Shown one piece after another: positions 29,073 through 37,247 of a DNA stretch of 50,203 nt. The first letter of the stretch is position 1. Every line of letters starts with the position of its first letter. The translations under genes were made by a program, and so were the position numbers. The DNA lies in the IMG/VR virus record IMGVR_UViG_3300027782_000124, positions 1 through 50,203 of that record, one strand, 5' to 3'. Below the pieces are notes generated by a model that was given only the letters and a program-made list of their open reading frames with translations, was not told where the DNA came from and made no database searches. The DNA is from a virus.

Positions 29073-29740
29073 TATTCTATCCAATAATCTTTAACCCAAG
29101 AATCGATTTCTTGTTGTTTACTACCATGATTAAGTATACAAACTTCATAATCATTTCTTAATTTTTCCGGTGTAGTATCTTTTTTAAATCTGACTCCTTG
29201 CCAGTAAGAATAAGCAATAGATGTGGGTAATAAATCAACCTGTACAGGCTCATTAAAAAGATATCTATCTATGCCTTGATATTTGAACAATATTACTTCT
29301 TTGTTCTTTTGGAAATAATTATAAACTTCGTGTCCTTGTGTGCCTTCCCATTTCATTATGGAAGAATTGTACAGTGTTGGAAATCGTTCAGTGGCCCTGG
29401 GTGAAACATATCCTTCCTTCCATTGAGAGTATAGAACAGAGAGAGTTCTTGTTTTTATTGAGAATAAACGTTCTAAAGGATTGAGTATTACTAGATCAAG
29501 ATCAAATAATATATTCTCTCCTGTGTCGAATAATTTTAAAAGATCTAACTTTAACCACCAATGTGTAAGATCAGTTTCAATTTTTACTATATTAATTTCT
29601 TTTTTAATGTCTTTGGGATTATCAGTATAACAATAGAAATTAATAGACTTTCCACAACAATTCTTTAATAACATGGAATACAATTTATTAACGTATTCAG
29701 CAGAATACTTGTCTCCCCATTTAACACACAATATGTTCAT
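29072..29740 (-). CDS. Glycosyltransferase-like protein
   Basis: This 222-residue protein starts MNILCVKWGDKYSAEYVNKL and carries the candidate metal site ENILFDLDLVILNPLERLF (DLD as DxD, residues about 95-100). It also has a WWLKLDLLKLFD helix just before it. The TLYNSSIMKWEG and YQGIDRYLF blocks further on are like those in small GT8/GT32-type phage glycosyltransferases. It is similar in plan to the gene at 27217 but clearly divergent in sequence. In the cassette it lies 22 bases downstream of the QueC-like gene and one base into the methyltransferase start. Substrates are not predictable. Confidence 0.55.
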   Translation of the reverse strand: MNILCVKWGDKYSAEYVNKLYSMLLKNCCGKSINFYCYTDNPKDIKKEINIVKIETDLTHWWLKLDLLKLFDTGENILFDLDLVILNPLERLFSIKTRTLSVLYSQWKEGYVSPRATERFPTLYNSSIMKWEGTQGHEVYNYFQKNKEVILFKYQGIDRYLFNEPVQVDLLPTSIAYSYWQGVRFKKDTTPEKLRNDYEVCILNHGSKQQEIDSWVKDYWIE

Positions 29741-29762
29741 GACTTTATTATAACAGTTTGGT

Positions 29763-30566
29763 TTAAGAATTAAAAGAATATTTTGTGGAATCTTTTACTC
29801 CTGATTTTGAAAAAGCATACTTTCTTTGCACGCAATTTTTACATTTACCACAATGTATATCATTCTCGTTGGCATCACACGAGGTGGTTTCTTTTAATTC
29901 GTTTTTTGTATCTATTTTGTTATACAATTCCATTATTTCATGAAATTCTAAATTACGTAAAGGTCTTACATTACCAAGATAATCATTTTTTATAAATTCA
30001 AAACTTTCAGCATCACTAGTGAAATAAATTGGACAACCTAAGTTTTCTACGTAATAACTTAATTCTTTATATTTTTTTGAATTATTTTTTAAATATTCTG
30101 GCAATTGTCCTTTTGTAACAAGTCCTTGCTCCCAACCAGCATCGGTTAACATATTAATAGACTCTTCGTGTATATTACTATGTCCAGAAAAAACGTATTT
30201 CAATGTATTAAACTTAGAAAGTAATTTTTTGATAGCATAAGAAGCAGTCGGTTCATGACGACTGAACATTTTATTATTAATATCCAACGTATGTTTTCCT
30301 TCTATTCTTTTTATACCATTTTCAAAATTTCTTTTAGTACAAGCTAATTTTTTCTTATTATTTTTAAAATTAGAAAACTGTTCCATGGTAATCAATAAGA
30401 ATACTATGTTATCTATGCCATATATTTCTTTAGCAATTCTAGCAACCAATGATGATTTTATTCCTCCTGTATAAAGTATACCAACTTTATCTCCAGGATT
30501 AATTGCAGGAAATTCTGCAAGTTCAAATAATTTTTTATTTTTTCCTAAAGTATAAGAACTATCCAT
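29763..30566 (-). CDS. PP-loop ATPase, QueC-like
   Basis: This is a probable ATP pyrophosphatase that activates a substrate by adenylation. Residues 27-40 have the PP-loop: VGILYTGGIKSSLVA, with TGGIKSS in place of the usual SGGxDS. The C-terminus has C-x8-CGKCKNC followed by VQRKYAF, which corresponds to the QueC zinc site and its R-x-x-AF tail. At 267 residues it is a little longer than QueC (about 230). True QueC makes preQ0 from CDG for tRNA or DNA 7-deazaguanine. No QueD, QueE or FolE partner is visible here, and the Lys in place of the PP-loop Asp argues for a different substrate. The ATG has a strong AAGGAG and overlaps the upstream radical SAM gene by 8 bases, so the two proteins are probably made together. 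Confidence 0.65.
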   Translation of the reverse strand: MDSSYTLGKNKKLFELAEFPAINPGDKVGILYTGGIKSSLVARIAKEIYGIDNIVFLLITMEQFSNFKNNKKKLACTKRNFENGIKRIEGKHTLDINNKMFSRHEPTASYAIKKLLSKFNTLKYVFSGHSNIHEESINMLTDAGWEQGLVTKGQLPEYLKNNSKKYKELSYYVENLGCPIYFTSDAESFEFIKNDYLGNVRPLRNLEFHEIMELYNKIDTKNELKETTSCDANENDIHCGKCKNCVQRKYAFSKSGVKDSTKYSFNS

Positions 30567-31590
30567 TATTAACTTCTCCTTCTGTGTAATGCCACAGTGT
30601 TTTTTGTGGTATCTTTATTCCTCTTGATTCAATTACGTGAACCTGTGATCCTGTGCATCTTTGATGACATATAGATCCTAGGTCTTCGTACATTGTTTTT
30701 AACCAATCATTGAACACTTCGTCATTTAATATTTCAAAAATACCTCTATGATGCAATGATATAGTGTATTTATCTTTGTGTATTTTCCAGTTATTTGATT
30801 TATAAAATTTTGATGCAGTCCAACAACAAGGGAACAATCTACCCCACGAATCCACATAAATCTCTTTTCTGTGTTTATGAAGACAGATCAGCGGTCCGCG
30901 ATGTTGCATGTGCTCTATGTTAAATCTATCTGCTGTGGGAGGATAGATTGATTTCTTTGTATTGTTCTCGTCTTGATACAGGAAAGGTTTTTTAAAATCT
31001 TTAAATCGAGCAGATATTTTTAAAACAAAATCAGAGAAGCCCATCTCTTTGGCAATTTGTTCAGCTTCTTCCACCTGATGTTCATTGTGGAAGAAAGGTA
31101 TAAAGAACCATTTAGCATTGGCACCTGTCTTTATAAATGCTCGAGCATTGTCCATTAGTTTATTCCATTTTACTCCGATACGATATAGATGATTAGTATC
31201 TTCCAATCCATCGATATGAAATTCCACAAAAGAATTAGGAGTCTTCCTATAAATTTCTCCCAGCTCTTGCCAAAATTCTGTGCTCCTTATACCCCCATTG
31301 GTGCTGAGTGTTATCAATATATCAGGATTTGATTCTAGTACATATTCATGTATTTTTATGAGATCTTTAGCCACAGCAGGATCCCCAAAATTGCCACAAA
31401 ATTTAATTTTTTTTAGTTGAGAAATAAAGTCAGATGTGAAGAATTTTTTAAAATTTTCAAAGGAGATCTCTGATTGATTATCCAGTATAATAGGGTTGTT
31501 GGTTCTAGAACACATAGGACATTTAGCGTTGCAACGACTGGTTAATTCTATGTGTACAGAGTCTATTTTATCCATAGTAATATTATACAT
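30559..31590 (-). CDS. Radical SAM enzyme with C-terminal SPASM/twitch-like cysteines
   Basis: This 343-residue protein has the radical SAM 4Fe-4S motif CNAKCPMC (C20, C24, C27) after IELTSR. The SAM-binding segment is FCGNFGDPAVAKD, in place of GGEP. ITLSTNGG follows. The C-terminal part has PLICLHKHRKE, YVDSWGRLFPCCW and SICHQRC, a cysteine pattern like SPASM/twitch domains, which hold auxiliary iron-sulphur clusters in peptide- or sugar-modifying enzymes. It is the first gene of the minus-strand cassette and overlaps the PP-loop gene. It is not close to the five radical SAM paralogues at 41488-47965, which carry their auxiliary cysteines at the N-terminus. The start could also be the ATG at 31575. 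Confidence 0.8.
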   Translation of the reverse strand: MYNITMDKIDSVHIELTSRCNAKCPMCSRTNNPIILDNQSEISFENFKKFFTSDFISQLKKIKFCGNFGDPAVAKDLIKIHEYVLESNPDILITLSTNGGIRSTEFWQELGEIYRKTPNSFVEFHIDGLEDTNHLYRIGVKWNKLMDNARAFIKTGANAKWFFIPFFHNEHQVEEAEQIAKEMGFSDFVLKISARFKDFKKPFLYQDENNTKKSIYPPTADRFNIEHMQHRGPLICLHKHRKEIYVDSWGRLFPCCWTASKFYKSNNWKIHKDKYTISLHHRGIFEILNDEVFNDWLKTMYEDLGSICHQRCTGSQVHVIESRGIKIPQKTLWHYTEGEVNNG

Positions 31591-31604
31591 TTATATATGG
31601 GCAA

Positions 31605-31620
31605 CAGCAAGTGATTGCTG
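31605..31620. repeat. Perfect inverted repeat in the divergent promoter region
   Basis: CAGCAA and TTGCTG flank GTGA, giving a 6-base stem and 4-base loop. It lies between the start of the minus-strand cassette and the late promoter of the plus-strand fibre operon. No T run follows on either strand and no gene ends here, so it is more likely a binding site or RNA leader structure than a terminator. Confidence 0.4.
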
Positions 31621-31657
31621 GACTAATATAGTCATATAAACTAAAAGACAGTGTTTG

Positions 31658-31665
31658 TATAAATA
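31658..31665 (+). promoter_or_regulatory. T4-type late promoter TATAAATA
   Basis: This is an exact late-promoter consensus, 6 bases before the ATG of fibre paralogue 2. It re-initiates late transcription on the plus strand after the inverted five-gene cassette. The leader would be very short if initiation occurs at the usual distance, so the ATG may lie close to the transcript 5' end. Confidence 0.65.
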
Positions 31666-31671
31666 TAGAGT

Positions 31672-33150
31672 ATGCCATATGTAGTTCAAAAAACAGACGG
31701 AACATCGATAGTAACTATTGCAGATAATGCTTTAGATAACACCACAACGCTGACGCTTTTTGGTAAAGGATATTCAGGATATGGAGAAATTTTAATAGAA
31801 GATTTAATTAAATTATTAGAAAATTCAGCATCAAGTGCCCAGCCAACAGCACCATTAAGAGGGGAAATTTGGTTTGATACATCAACTAATCAATTAAAAG
31901 TATATGATGGCACATCATTTAAACCCACAGGTGGAGCCAAAGCACAAGCTACACAACCTACATCTCCTTCCGCGGGAGATCTATGGGCAGATACCGACGA
32001 TGACCAATTATATCTATATACTGGATCAGGATGGCAATTAGTAGGACCGGTTTATTCTAAAGGACAAACAACATCAGGTTTCAAAATAGAAACCATTAAT
32101 GATAATTCAGCAATTAGTAGAGTGGTTGCTTCCATGTATTCCGGCAACACAAGAGTTGCAATATTAAGTGCAAATGGATTTACACCAGGAGCACCGATAA
32201 CAGGATTTGCCACAATTTATGCAGGAATAACTTTAAATTCTACCTTGGGTGCTCAATTCGTTGGAACCACAACAGCAGCCACTCAATTAGACACATCTTC
32301 AAGTTATAATAATTCAGGAGATCTAATCGCTGGTAAAAATTTCATGAGAAAAGATGTTGCACAAACTACACAAGGTGCAATAACAATAGCAACTGATAAC
32401 GGATTAATATTAGGTACAGGATCAGATTTAAGATTATCAGTGTCAGGCATTGATGCAACCATAGCTAATGTTAGCGAAGATGGAGATTTATCTGTGTCGA
32501 TAAATGATGGGGGAGTTCCAACAAATGCTATTAAAATTGATGCATCTAATTCTTATTTAGGAATATGGACAGATTCTCCAACAGCTCCTTTAGAAATTAC
32601 TGGCAATGTAAAAATTACAGGAAATTTAAGTGTGTCTGGAGAATATGCCAACACCACAAGTAATATTAATGTTATAGATGACAACTGGTTAAAATTAAAC
32701 ACAGGCAATTCACAAGCAGATGCTGGTATCATAGCAGAAACAGATTCGTTGACCGATGATGCTAGATTATTTTGGTCAGTTTCTAATAGTTACTGGTCAG
32801 CTGGCAGCAATGCTTCTTATTCTCAAATAATTAGATTAGCTGATGCTGTCACAGACGGCGATGCAAATAAAGAAAAAGTTTTAAAAACCACAGTTGCAGG
32901 AAATGTTAAAGTTACAAGTTTAACTCTAGGTTCTGTAGGTTCAAATATTTCTACGTCAGACACATCAAATTTAAATGTTCCTACCACAGGACAAGTAGCG
33001 GAATCTATCAAGAGATGGGGAGGTAGTTATATTACACCTGATGCTGGTTCTACAGGTAACACTGTTGCTGGCAATAGATATGTTGAGACCGTGGCCCCAA
33101 CTAATGGTCAAGGCGTAGACGGGGATCTTTGGTTCGTTAGGGAGGCATAA
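31672..33150 (+). CDS. Tail-fibre-like protein, paralogue 2 of 3
   Basis: This 492-residue relative of the genes at 24458 and 35646 shares the N-terminal module (MPYVVQKTDGTSIVTIADNA, FGKGYSGYGEILIEDLIKLL, LRGEIWFDTSTNQLKVYDG, AGDLWADTDDDQLYLYTG). The middle part has the shared block KNFMRKDVAQTTQGAI and a VSINDGG motif. A KITGNLSVSGEYANTTSNIN and WLKLNTGNSQADAGIIAET region follows, typical of fibre shafts that switch to a receptor-binding end. The C-terminus (NTVAGNRYVETVAPTNGQG and DLWFVREA) differs from both paralogues. It opens the second plus-strand structural block, directly behind a perfect late promoter, and is followed 5 bases later by the glycine-rich gene. Confidence 0.65.
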   Translation: MPYVVQKTDGTSIVTIADNALDNTTTLTLFGKGYSGYGEILIEDLIKLLENSASSAQPTAPLRGEIWFDTSTNQLKVYDGTSFKPTGGAKAQATQPTSPSAGDLWADTDDDQLYLYTGSGWQLVGPVYSKGQTTSGFKIETINDNSAISRVVASMYSGNTRVAILSANGFTPGAPITGFATIYAGITLNSTLGAQFVGTTTAATQLDTSSSYNNSGDLIAGKNFMRKDVAQTTQGAITIATDNGLILGTGSDLRLSVSGIDATIANVSEDGDLSVSINDGGVPTNAIKIDASNSYLGIWTDSPTAPLEITGNVKITGNLSVSGEYANTTSNINVIDDNWLKLNTGNSQADAGIIAETDSLTDDARLFWSVSNSYWSAGSNASYSQIIRLADAVTDGDANKEKVLKTTVAGNVKVTSLTLGSVGSNISTSDTSNLNVPTTGQVAESIKRWGGSYITPDAGSTGNTVAGNRYVETVAPTNGQGVDGDLWFVREA

Positions 33151-33155
33151 TCATC

Positions 33156-34607
33156 ATGCCAACTATTACTAAAACATTCACATACACAGGCACAACTCAG
33201 CAGGTCACAATTCCAGCTGGAGCATCTTCAGTAACTTTCTATATATGGGGTGGTGGTGGTGGAGGCGGAACAGGTGACCGAGCAGGCTCGGGTAGATCTG
33301 GAGCAGCAGGACATCATGTTTCAGGAGTGATTGACCTTACATCTCATGTGGGATCAACTTTAACATTAGGGGTTGGCGGAGGAGCTGGCGGAAAAAGCAA
33401 TGGTAGAGGATTGACAGGATATTCAGGTGGTGTAGGTGGAAATTCAGGACCTTCAGGATCGTCAGGATCAGGTGGGGGAGGTGGAGCAGCAACAGTAATA
33501 AGAATTGGAGCCACAGATATGGCCATAGCCGGAGGCGGAGGCGGCGGCGGAGGAGACGGATTAAACAGTGTAGGAACAGATGGAATTAACAGTAATGATC
33601 CCACATTAGCCGTACCAGGCACACTGGGAGAAAACGGAGCTGACCACTCGGGAGATGGAGCAGGAGCAGGAGCAGGTGGCGGTGGAGCAGATGGAGGAAG
33701 AAGCGGCAATGGACCAGGTGGAGATGATGGAGCCACTGGAGGATATGCAGGCTCAAATTTAGTACCAGGCGGTGGATCACAGAACAACGGTTCGGGCACA
33801 ACACCATACACAGGTTCGGGCTATTATCAATCAGATATAGCAATAGGCGGAACATCAGGTTCTGCAGGCGGTAATGGTCTCGCAATATTAATATTTAACA
33901 TCAGTGTGGAATCAAAAGTTAAGGTTAGCAATGCTTGGAAGACTATCTCAGCAATGAAATTTAAAAAAAATGGCGTGTGGAAAGATATCACAGGAGCCTA
34001 TATCAAAATAAACGGAGTATGGAAAGCAATATTTAATTCAGGAATAAATTTTGCAAGCACTGTTGCAGGTTTTGGAGATAGTACAGGCAATCCATCATCA
34101 GGAACACCAGGATCAGGAGGCACAGGTGGAGGTGGTGGCGGTGGATGTTCTATTATCTGTACTAAACTTCATGAACTGGGCTATCTATCAGATGAGATCT
34201 ATCAGGCAGACGAGATGTTTGGACACTGGTTGAGACACACAGATCCCAATGCCTATTATGGATACCTCAAATGGGCACGAGTGGTTGTGGATTGGATGAG
34301 CAACGAAGGTCCACAATGTATGTTCTGGATACAAAATAGAATTGAAAGAAATGCTCGTCAAAAAACTATGGCAGTAAGATGGGCAAGAAGAATTGCCACT
34401 CCATGGGCACAGCACATGGCTTATAAAATGGGAGTGCTAAAAGAAGACAATCGAGCAGGCAGATATATAATGAATATAGGAATCGCAGTGAGTAGAATTA
34501 TAGGAAAATTTGTTAAACACACCAACCAGCCTACTAAAAATGTAGCCATAGGTTACGCCATGTGGGCAATGTTTGGATTATTATACATGATAGCAGGAGT
34601 GAAATAA
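33156..34607 (+). CDS. Glycine-rich adhesin-like protein with C-terminal helical domain
   Basis: The 483-residue protein has three parts. Residues 1-245 begin with strands FTYTGTTQQVTIPAGA and a FYIWGGGGGGG block, then run as glycine-rich loops; such polyglycine sandwiches form host-binding tips in some T4-like phages (gp38 adhesins). Residues 250-300 hold the repeat WKTISAMKFKKNGVWKDI and GAYIKINGVWKAIF, a common linker in marine phage tail proteins. Residues 330-483 start with CSIICTKLHELGYLSDEIYQ and form a helical domain rich in Trp and Arg, ending in a hydrophobic helix (AIGYAMWAMFGLLYMIAGVK). It sits between fibre genes and overlaps the next gene by one base. I infer a fibre-tip or fibre-assembly role. 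Confidence 0.6.
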   Translation: MPTITKTFTYTGTTQQVTIPAGASSVTFYIWGGGGGGGTGDRAGSGRSGAAGHHVSGVIDLTSHVGSTLTLGVGGGAGGKSNGRGLTGYSGGVGGNSGPSGSSGSGGGGGAATVIRIGATDMAIAGGGGGGGGDGLNSVGTDGINSNDPTLAVPGTLGENGADHSGDGAGAGAGGGGADGGRSGNGPGGDDGATGGYAGSNLVPGGGSQNNGSGTTPYTGSGYYQSDIAIGGTSGSAGGNGLAILIFNISVESKVKVSNAWKTISAMKFKKNGVWKDITGAYIKINGVWKAIFNSGINFASTVAGFGDSTGNPSSGTPGSGGTGGGGGGGCSIICTKLHELGYLSDEIYQADEMFGHWLRHTDPNAYYGYLKWARVVVDWMSNEGPQCMFWIQNRIERNARQKTMAVRWARRIATPWAQHMAYKMGVLKEDNRAGRYIMNIGIAVSRIIGKFVKHTNQPTKNVAIGYAMWAMFGLLYMIAGVK

Positions 34608-35440
34608 TGGGAATATCAGTTGAACAATATCTACATGATAGACAGGCCTGTGCCCAATGTAAGGAGCATGGAGATGAAGAGCATTGTGTGTCTACTCTAT
34701 TAAGTCGTGAAGACAATTGTATATTTTATAATTCAATTCTAGCATATCATCTACCCACTAGAACAAAGACAACGCCATTTACACCAGATGAGGACAATGC
34801 AGCAGCACAGGCTGACTTTGCTCTATTACAAGCATTCAGAGAATATATCAATGAAGATAAAATGGTAGAATATTATGTAAGAGCAGAAAAAATAGTAACA
34901 CAGATCAGAGGCATACATCAAAATGATAGAAGCATATGGAAAGGCTACTACGAGAGATATGTTAAAGATATTTTAGATGCTTTAACAAATAATAATAAAA
35001 GCACTGCAGTGGTAAAAACTGTGGAAATGTTAGAAGCATTAGAATACACCAATGGCAGAGTCATATGCACTTGGTTAAGGAATAATAGTTTATTTTCTGC
35101 GGAAGATCTTGCAATTGATACTCAATTCAGTGTACAATATTTGAGTGATAACACCAAAATAGGTTATTGGTTATGGGCTTGTCCACTAGTGGAGCATATG
35201 GAAAGAAATTATAGAAATAATACTAATTCTTTTTTTATAAAAACAATCAGAATCATTGCTCAGGCTAGAGCCAACGAGATTGCATATCAAACAGGAGCAA
35301 GAACTAACAGTGATCTTTTAGGCAAATTAGTTAGAATAGTAGGAGAGAGTGCTTGTTTTGTATTGGGATCTATCGCTAGACCCTTTATAGAAGAAAAATT
35401 TAAACATTGGCTGGCTATTTACAGTCCAAAAATAAGATAA
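34607..35440 (+). CDS. Uncharacterised protein with N-terminal Cys motif
   Basis: I set the start at the ATG at 34607 (277 residues). It shares one base with the upstream stop and has AGGAG in front; an in-frame GTG at 34562 would add 15 residues and lacks support. The N-terminus has C15, C18, C27 and C38 with H21 and H26 between them, a possible metal site. The rest is helical and charged. Its C-terminal third (KTIRIIAQARANEIAYQTGA, LVRIVGESACFVLGS) recalls the end of the upstream protein (RWARRIATPWAQHMAYKMG, then a hydrophobic helix), so the two may share a fold. The function is unknown. The coupling suggests that it works with the glycine-rich protein, perhaps as a partner or assembly factor. 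Confidence 0.55.
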   Translation: MGISVEQYLHDRQACAQCKEHGDEEHCVSTLLSREDNCIFYNSILAYHLPTRTKTTPFTPDEDNAAAQADFALLQAFREYINEDKMVEYYVRAEKIVTQIRGIHQNDRSIWKGYYERYVKDILDALTNNNKSTAVVKTVEMLEALEYTNGRVICTWLRNNSLFSAEDLAIDTQFSVQYLSDNTKIGYWLWACPLVEHMERNYRNNTNSFFIKTIRIIAQARANEIAYQTGARTNSDLLGKLVRIVGESACFVLGSIARPFIEEKFKHWLAIYSPKIR

Positions 35441-35459
35441 TTAATAAGGAGATATAAAA

Positions 35460-35639
35460 ATGGCAATAACAAAACAACAGGTGGCAGACTACATTAATGC
35501 TAATTATCAAATTGCATTATCAGAACAAGACTTGGTTAAAATTGATCAAGCATTGACTCCTGAGTTAGCAGCAATATTGATTAAATTATTAGGAGATGTT
35601 AGCTTTTTAGTACACGTTAGAGACAACGAAAGCAACTAA
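35460..35639 (+). CDS. Small protein, 59 aa
   Basis: A strong Shine-Dalgarno (AAGGAGAT) lies 6 bases before the ATG. The frame encodes 59 residues starting MAITKQQVADYINANYQ and ending in HVRDNESN. It looks like two or three amphipathic helices with no Cys and no membrane segment. It lies in the 200-base space between the Cys-motif gene and fibre paralogue 3, with 6 bases to the next ATG. The function is not recognised. The good ribosome site and tight packing argue that it is real. Confidence 0.65.
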   Translation: MAITKQQVADYINANYQIALSEQDLVKIDQALTPELAAILIKLLGDVSFLVHVRDNESN

Positions 35640-35645
35640 TAACGA

Positions 35646-37244
35646 ATGTCGTACACCATTAATAAAACAGATGGAACAAGATTAATAACCTTGAAAGATG
35701 GTACTGTAGATATTGCTTCTACAGATTTAGCTCTTTTTGGAAAAGGTTATGCAGGGTTCGGTGAACGATTAAATGAGAACTTTGTTAAAATATTAGAAAA
35801 TTTTGCTAAAAATACAGCACCTGTTAATAAGATCAAAGGACAGTTATGGTACGACACTGTAGCAAATCAAATCAAAGTATGGAATGGTAGTAAATTTAAA
35901 CCAGTGGGTAGTAGCACTACAGGAACTACACAACCAACTAATTCAAACACTGGAGACATGTGGTTTGATACAAACAATTCTCAATTGTATGTTTATAATG
36001 GAATAACATGGACATTAATTGGTCCAACCTCAGTTGCAGGATCAGGGGTAACACAAGTGTCATCAGAATCTATAAGAGACAATGTAGGCGTAAACAAATC
36101 TATATTGCGAATGATAACCAATGATGCCACTGTTGCTATTGTTAGTGCAGATCAATTTGTACCACAAACACCTGTTACGGGATTCTCTACAATATACAAA
36201 GGCATAACTTTATCTACAACAGTAAGCGGTAACAAATTTGTCGGTACTGCCACAGATGCAGACAAATTAAATGGTGTGGCTGCAGCAAATTATCTTAGAT
36301 CAGATGAAAATGATGCAACAACAGGTGCTTTTTGGATATTAAATGATGCTGGATTAAATGTAGGATCGGGTTCAGATCTTACTCTATCAGTGGTAGGAGA
36401 TAATATAGAAATAAGAAGTAACGCAGTTAATGGAGATATGGAATTCTATGTTAATGATGGGGGACTAGATACTAGAGCAATGTATATTGATGGAGGAACA
36501 GGCACAGTTATTATAAACAAATTACAAGTGACCGGATCTTCTACAGTGGTTAGCACAGGAACATTACTAGTTGAAGACAATATAATAGAATTAAACACAG
36601 GAATAACTTCTTCAGTTTCCATGCCAAATTTTACAGGATTAAAAGTCAACAGAGGGTCAACAAGCTCACCCACAGAACAGGATCTATTTTGGGTGTGGGA
36701 TGAAACTTTTGCAGATGATCTAACCACAACTTATGGCAATGCTGGAGGTGCTTGGACGGCGTTCAAGTCAGGCGGTGGCGACAATCCGTTATCAGCTCCC
36801 ACATTAGTAGATATCAGAGCTAACATAATTCATGCCACATCCACATCAGCACAATACGCAGATTTAGCAGAGAGATATGCAGGTGATCAGCACATGGAAG
36901 CGGGCGATGTGGTAATACTAGGAGGACCAAAAGAAATAACCAAGAGCACAGTGGATCTAGATCATAGAGTATTTGGAGTAATTTCAGAAAAACCAGCTTT
37001 TTTAATGAACAGCGAAGCTGGAAATAATGACAGTCATCCCATGGTAGCTCTCAAAGGTCGTGCCAACGTCAAAGTAAAAGGCACAGGCAGTGCAGGAGAT
37101 CGCATAGTAGCAAGCGATGAAACGGGAATTGCTAGGGTAGCGACTCTAGCGGAATGCACAGCATTCAATGTGTTAGGTCGTTTACTAAGCGATAAATACT
37201 CTATAGAAACGGAATTATGCGAGTGCGTAATAGGAGTTAAATAA
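35646..37244 (+). CDS. Tail-fibre-like protein, paralogue 3, with Peptidase_G2-like C-terminus
   Basis: This is the longest of the three fibre paralogues (532 residues). It shares the N-terminal module (MSYTINKTDGTRLITLKDGT, FGKGYAGFGERLNENFVKIL, NKIKGQLWYDTVANQIKVWN) and the middle blocks AANYLRSDENDATTGAFWIL and VNDGGLDTRAMYIDGG. The C-terminal 140 residues differ: AQYADLAERYAGDQHMEAGD, VVILGGPKEITKSTVDLDHR, VFGVISEKPAFLMN, then a beta-rich end with GDRIVASDETGIARVA. This resembles the Peptidase_G2/intramolecular chaperone ends of tail spikes and collar proteins, which trimerise a fibre and may then self-cleave. I cannot identify a catalytic residue, so cleavage is uncertain. Confidence 0.65.
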   Translation: MSYTINKTDGTRLITLKDGTVDIASTDLALFGKGYAGFGERLNENFVKILENFAKNTAPVNKIKGQLWYDTVANQIKVWNGSKFKPVGSSTTGTTQPTNSNTGDMWFDTNNSQLYVYNGITWTLIGPTSVAGSGVTQVSSESIRDNVGVNKSILRMITNDATVAIVSADQFVPQTPVTGFSTIYKGITLSTTVSGNKFVGTATDADKLNGVAAANYLRSDENDATTGAFWILNDAGLNVGSGSDLTLSVVGDNIEIRSNAVNGDMEFYVNDGGLDTRAMYIDGGTGTVIINKLQVTGSSTVVSTGTLLVEDNIIELNTGITSSVSMPNFTGLKVNRGSTSSPTEQDLFWVWDETFADDLTTTYGNAGGAWTAFKSGGGDNPLSAPTLVDIRANIIHATSTSAQYADLAERYAGDQHMEAGDVVILGGPKEITKSTVDLDHRVFGVISEKPAFLMNSEAGNNDSHPMVALKGRANVKVKGTGSAGDRIVASDETGIARVATLAECTAFNVLGRLLSDKYSIETELCECVIGVK

Positions 37245-37247
37245 AAT

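Noticed and set aside
29763-30566. Assignment as a genuine queC for 7-deazaguanine synthesis
   Set aside because: The PP-loop Asp is replaced and none of the other pathway genes is visible in the window, so only QueC-like is claimed.
33344-33811. Long proline-rich minus-strand open frame
   Set aside because: It is the antisense of the glycine-rich repeats (glycine codons read backwards give proline). It has no ribosome site and the sense frame is well supported.
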